Shown here: positions 62,890-64,000 of the stretch, one piece after another
Numbering within the stretch: position 1 is the stretch's first letter
Layout: the number at the start of each line of letters is the position of its first letter
NCBI GenBank assembly: GCA_003864495.1
Contig: ML133429.1
Location: forward strand, 248,001 to 312,000
Length of the DNA stretch: 64,000 nucleotides
Origin: Nemopilema nomurai
Taxonomy: Eukaryota > Cnidaria > Scyphozoa > Rhizostomeae > Rhizostomatidae
Direction of reading: 5' to 3'
Translations under genes and position numbers: made by a program
The notes under the pieces: generated by a model
What the model was told of the DNA's origin: nothing
Seen by the model: only the letters and a program-made list of their open reading frames with translations
The model's database searches: none

Positions 62890-64000
62890 CTGTAGGGAAG
62901 AAATTAGAGAAAATTAAAAAGAGAAAAAATAAAACCAAACTTTGTGGATGAGTTCAAAGATAAATTCATGTCCAGAAAAATACCCTGTTCGTTACTGTCA
63001 CTGTATGGAAAACTCCATGCAAAGTTTTATGCCATTTATCAGCTTGACCGAAAATTGTTTCATTATTAAAGTTGCTAATTGTGATTTTGTATCAACCTTC
63101 AAATACACAAAAGAACAAATAAAATCAGGATTTTTGCAGAAAAGGGCAATATTTCTAAAAAAAATATTCAGAAAGCCGATTCTAATCAAAGTCAATAATT
63201 TTATGTAAATGCATAAGGTAATGGAGGGTGTAAAAACAAATTCAACAGGTAATGGAGGGTGTAAATGCCTTTACAAAGCTTTGTTTCTCAACAGAACAAC
63301 GCAGCAAATGACTTTCCCAGGTTAATATTTCAGCGTTGGTTAACCAATACACTTGGCTGGACTGAACAGTATAATAAACGAGCTTACAAAACTAATCAAA
63401 GATGACGTCACGCAGATCTAGCCTGTTATTGCGATGGCAAAATACTGGCTTGATTTTCGACGGGTGGCAACACGATTGTAAACGAAGATAGATCGAGTAC
63501 CGAGGAACAAACAACAGTCAAGAGTATAGGGATGTGTTACCTAGAAACTAAAACCACAATAAGTAAGCTTTTAATGGGATTGTCTTTAGATGTCCCTAGT
63601 ATCTAAACAATCAAGTTAAAGAAAGAAAGCCTCTACAAACGGCATGATTTGTACACAAAAATCTAGAAGGTTTCTCGTAGCACGGATGGTTGAAAAGTTT
63701 AGTATTTCTGTTTTTTTGAAACAGGCCTTTGGTCGATAGGAGATAGAGGTCTTGGTTTACTCTTTCATAGGGACCAAGTATGCTTTGAAACAAAAACAAT
63801 TTTTGTTGATTGCCCCTCCTATTGAAAGTTTTAGTATGGAGTGGAAAAGAGTGGATGGTTTCTAGAGGCAGATAAATCAAGGATGGTTGGCTACAAGAGT
63901 GATACAAAAAGTAAGGGGTGGGGGATTGTTAGAAAAAAATAGCCGATGGTGTTTTCGATCGATACGACAAACTGTATATACAGGATTGTGTAAAACAAAC

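Overview
The window is eukaryotic nuclear DNA from an animal, most likely a non-vertebrate. It is AT-rich, coding sequence is split into short GT-AG exons (23 to 295 bp) separated by introns of 0.3 to 3 kb, and the genes are animal signalling and chromatin genes. A cnidarian or similar early-branching invertebrate would fit, but lineage is inference only. Nothing prokaryotic, viral, or CRISPR-like was seen.

Every recognised gene lies on the minus strand, so each reads right to left. From left to right the layout is: (1) the middle of an RGS-domain gene (two joined exons, 1065-1745), whose 3' end is off the left edge and whose 5' exons were not found; (2) a 10-exon KAT8/MOF MYST histone acetyltransferase (10243-20717), complete at about 452 aa; (3) an 8-exon DEPTOR-like gene with two DEP domains and a PDZ domain (23612-30468), with a one-base reading-frame break in its first exon; (4) 27 exons of a focal adhesion kinase gene (PTK2/FAK, 34777-62889) running from the middle of the FERM domain through the linker, kinase and FAT domain to a stop, with the N-terminal exons beyond the right edge. 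Exon phases agree at every assigned junction in KAT8 and FAK, and in DEPTOR apart from that single break.

The non-coding DNA is rich in tandem arrays (18-bp, 19-bp, 20-bp, 85-bp and 94-bp units, tetranucleotide and pyrimidine tracts), a pair of inverted tRNA-derived SINEs in the last KAT8 intron, and two small families of dispersed repeats. Several arrays touch splice sites of the genes. Nine perfect TGACGTCA palindromes occur, far more than base composition predicts.

The genes do not form an operon-like system. They are ordinary neighbours: a chromatin acetyltransferase, an mTOR-inhibitor homologue, an adhesion kinase and a G-protein regulator. The most interesting biology is in FAK: five consecutive small in-frame cassette exons make up the FERM-kinase linker, the exon carrying the autophosphorylation tyrosine is itself one of them, and the vertebrate GRB2 site and second proline-rich segment are not evident.
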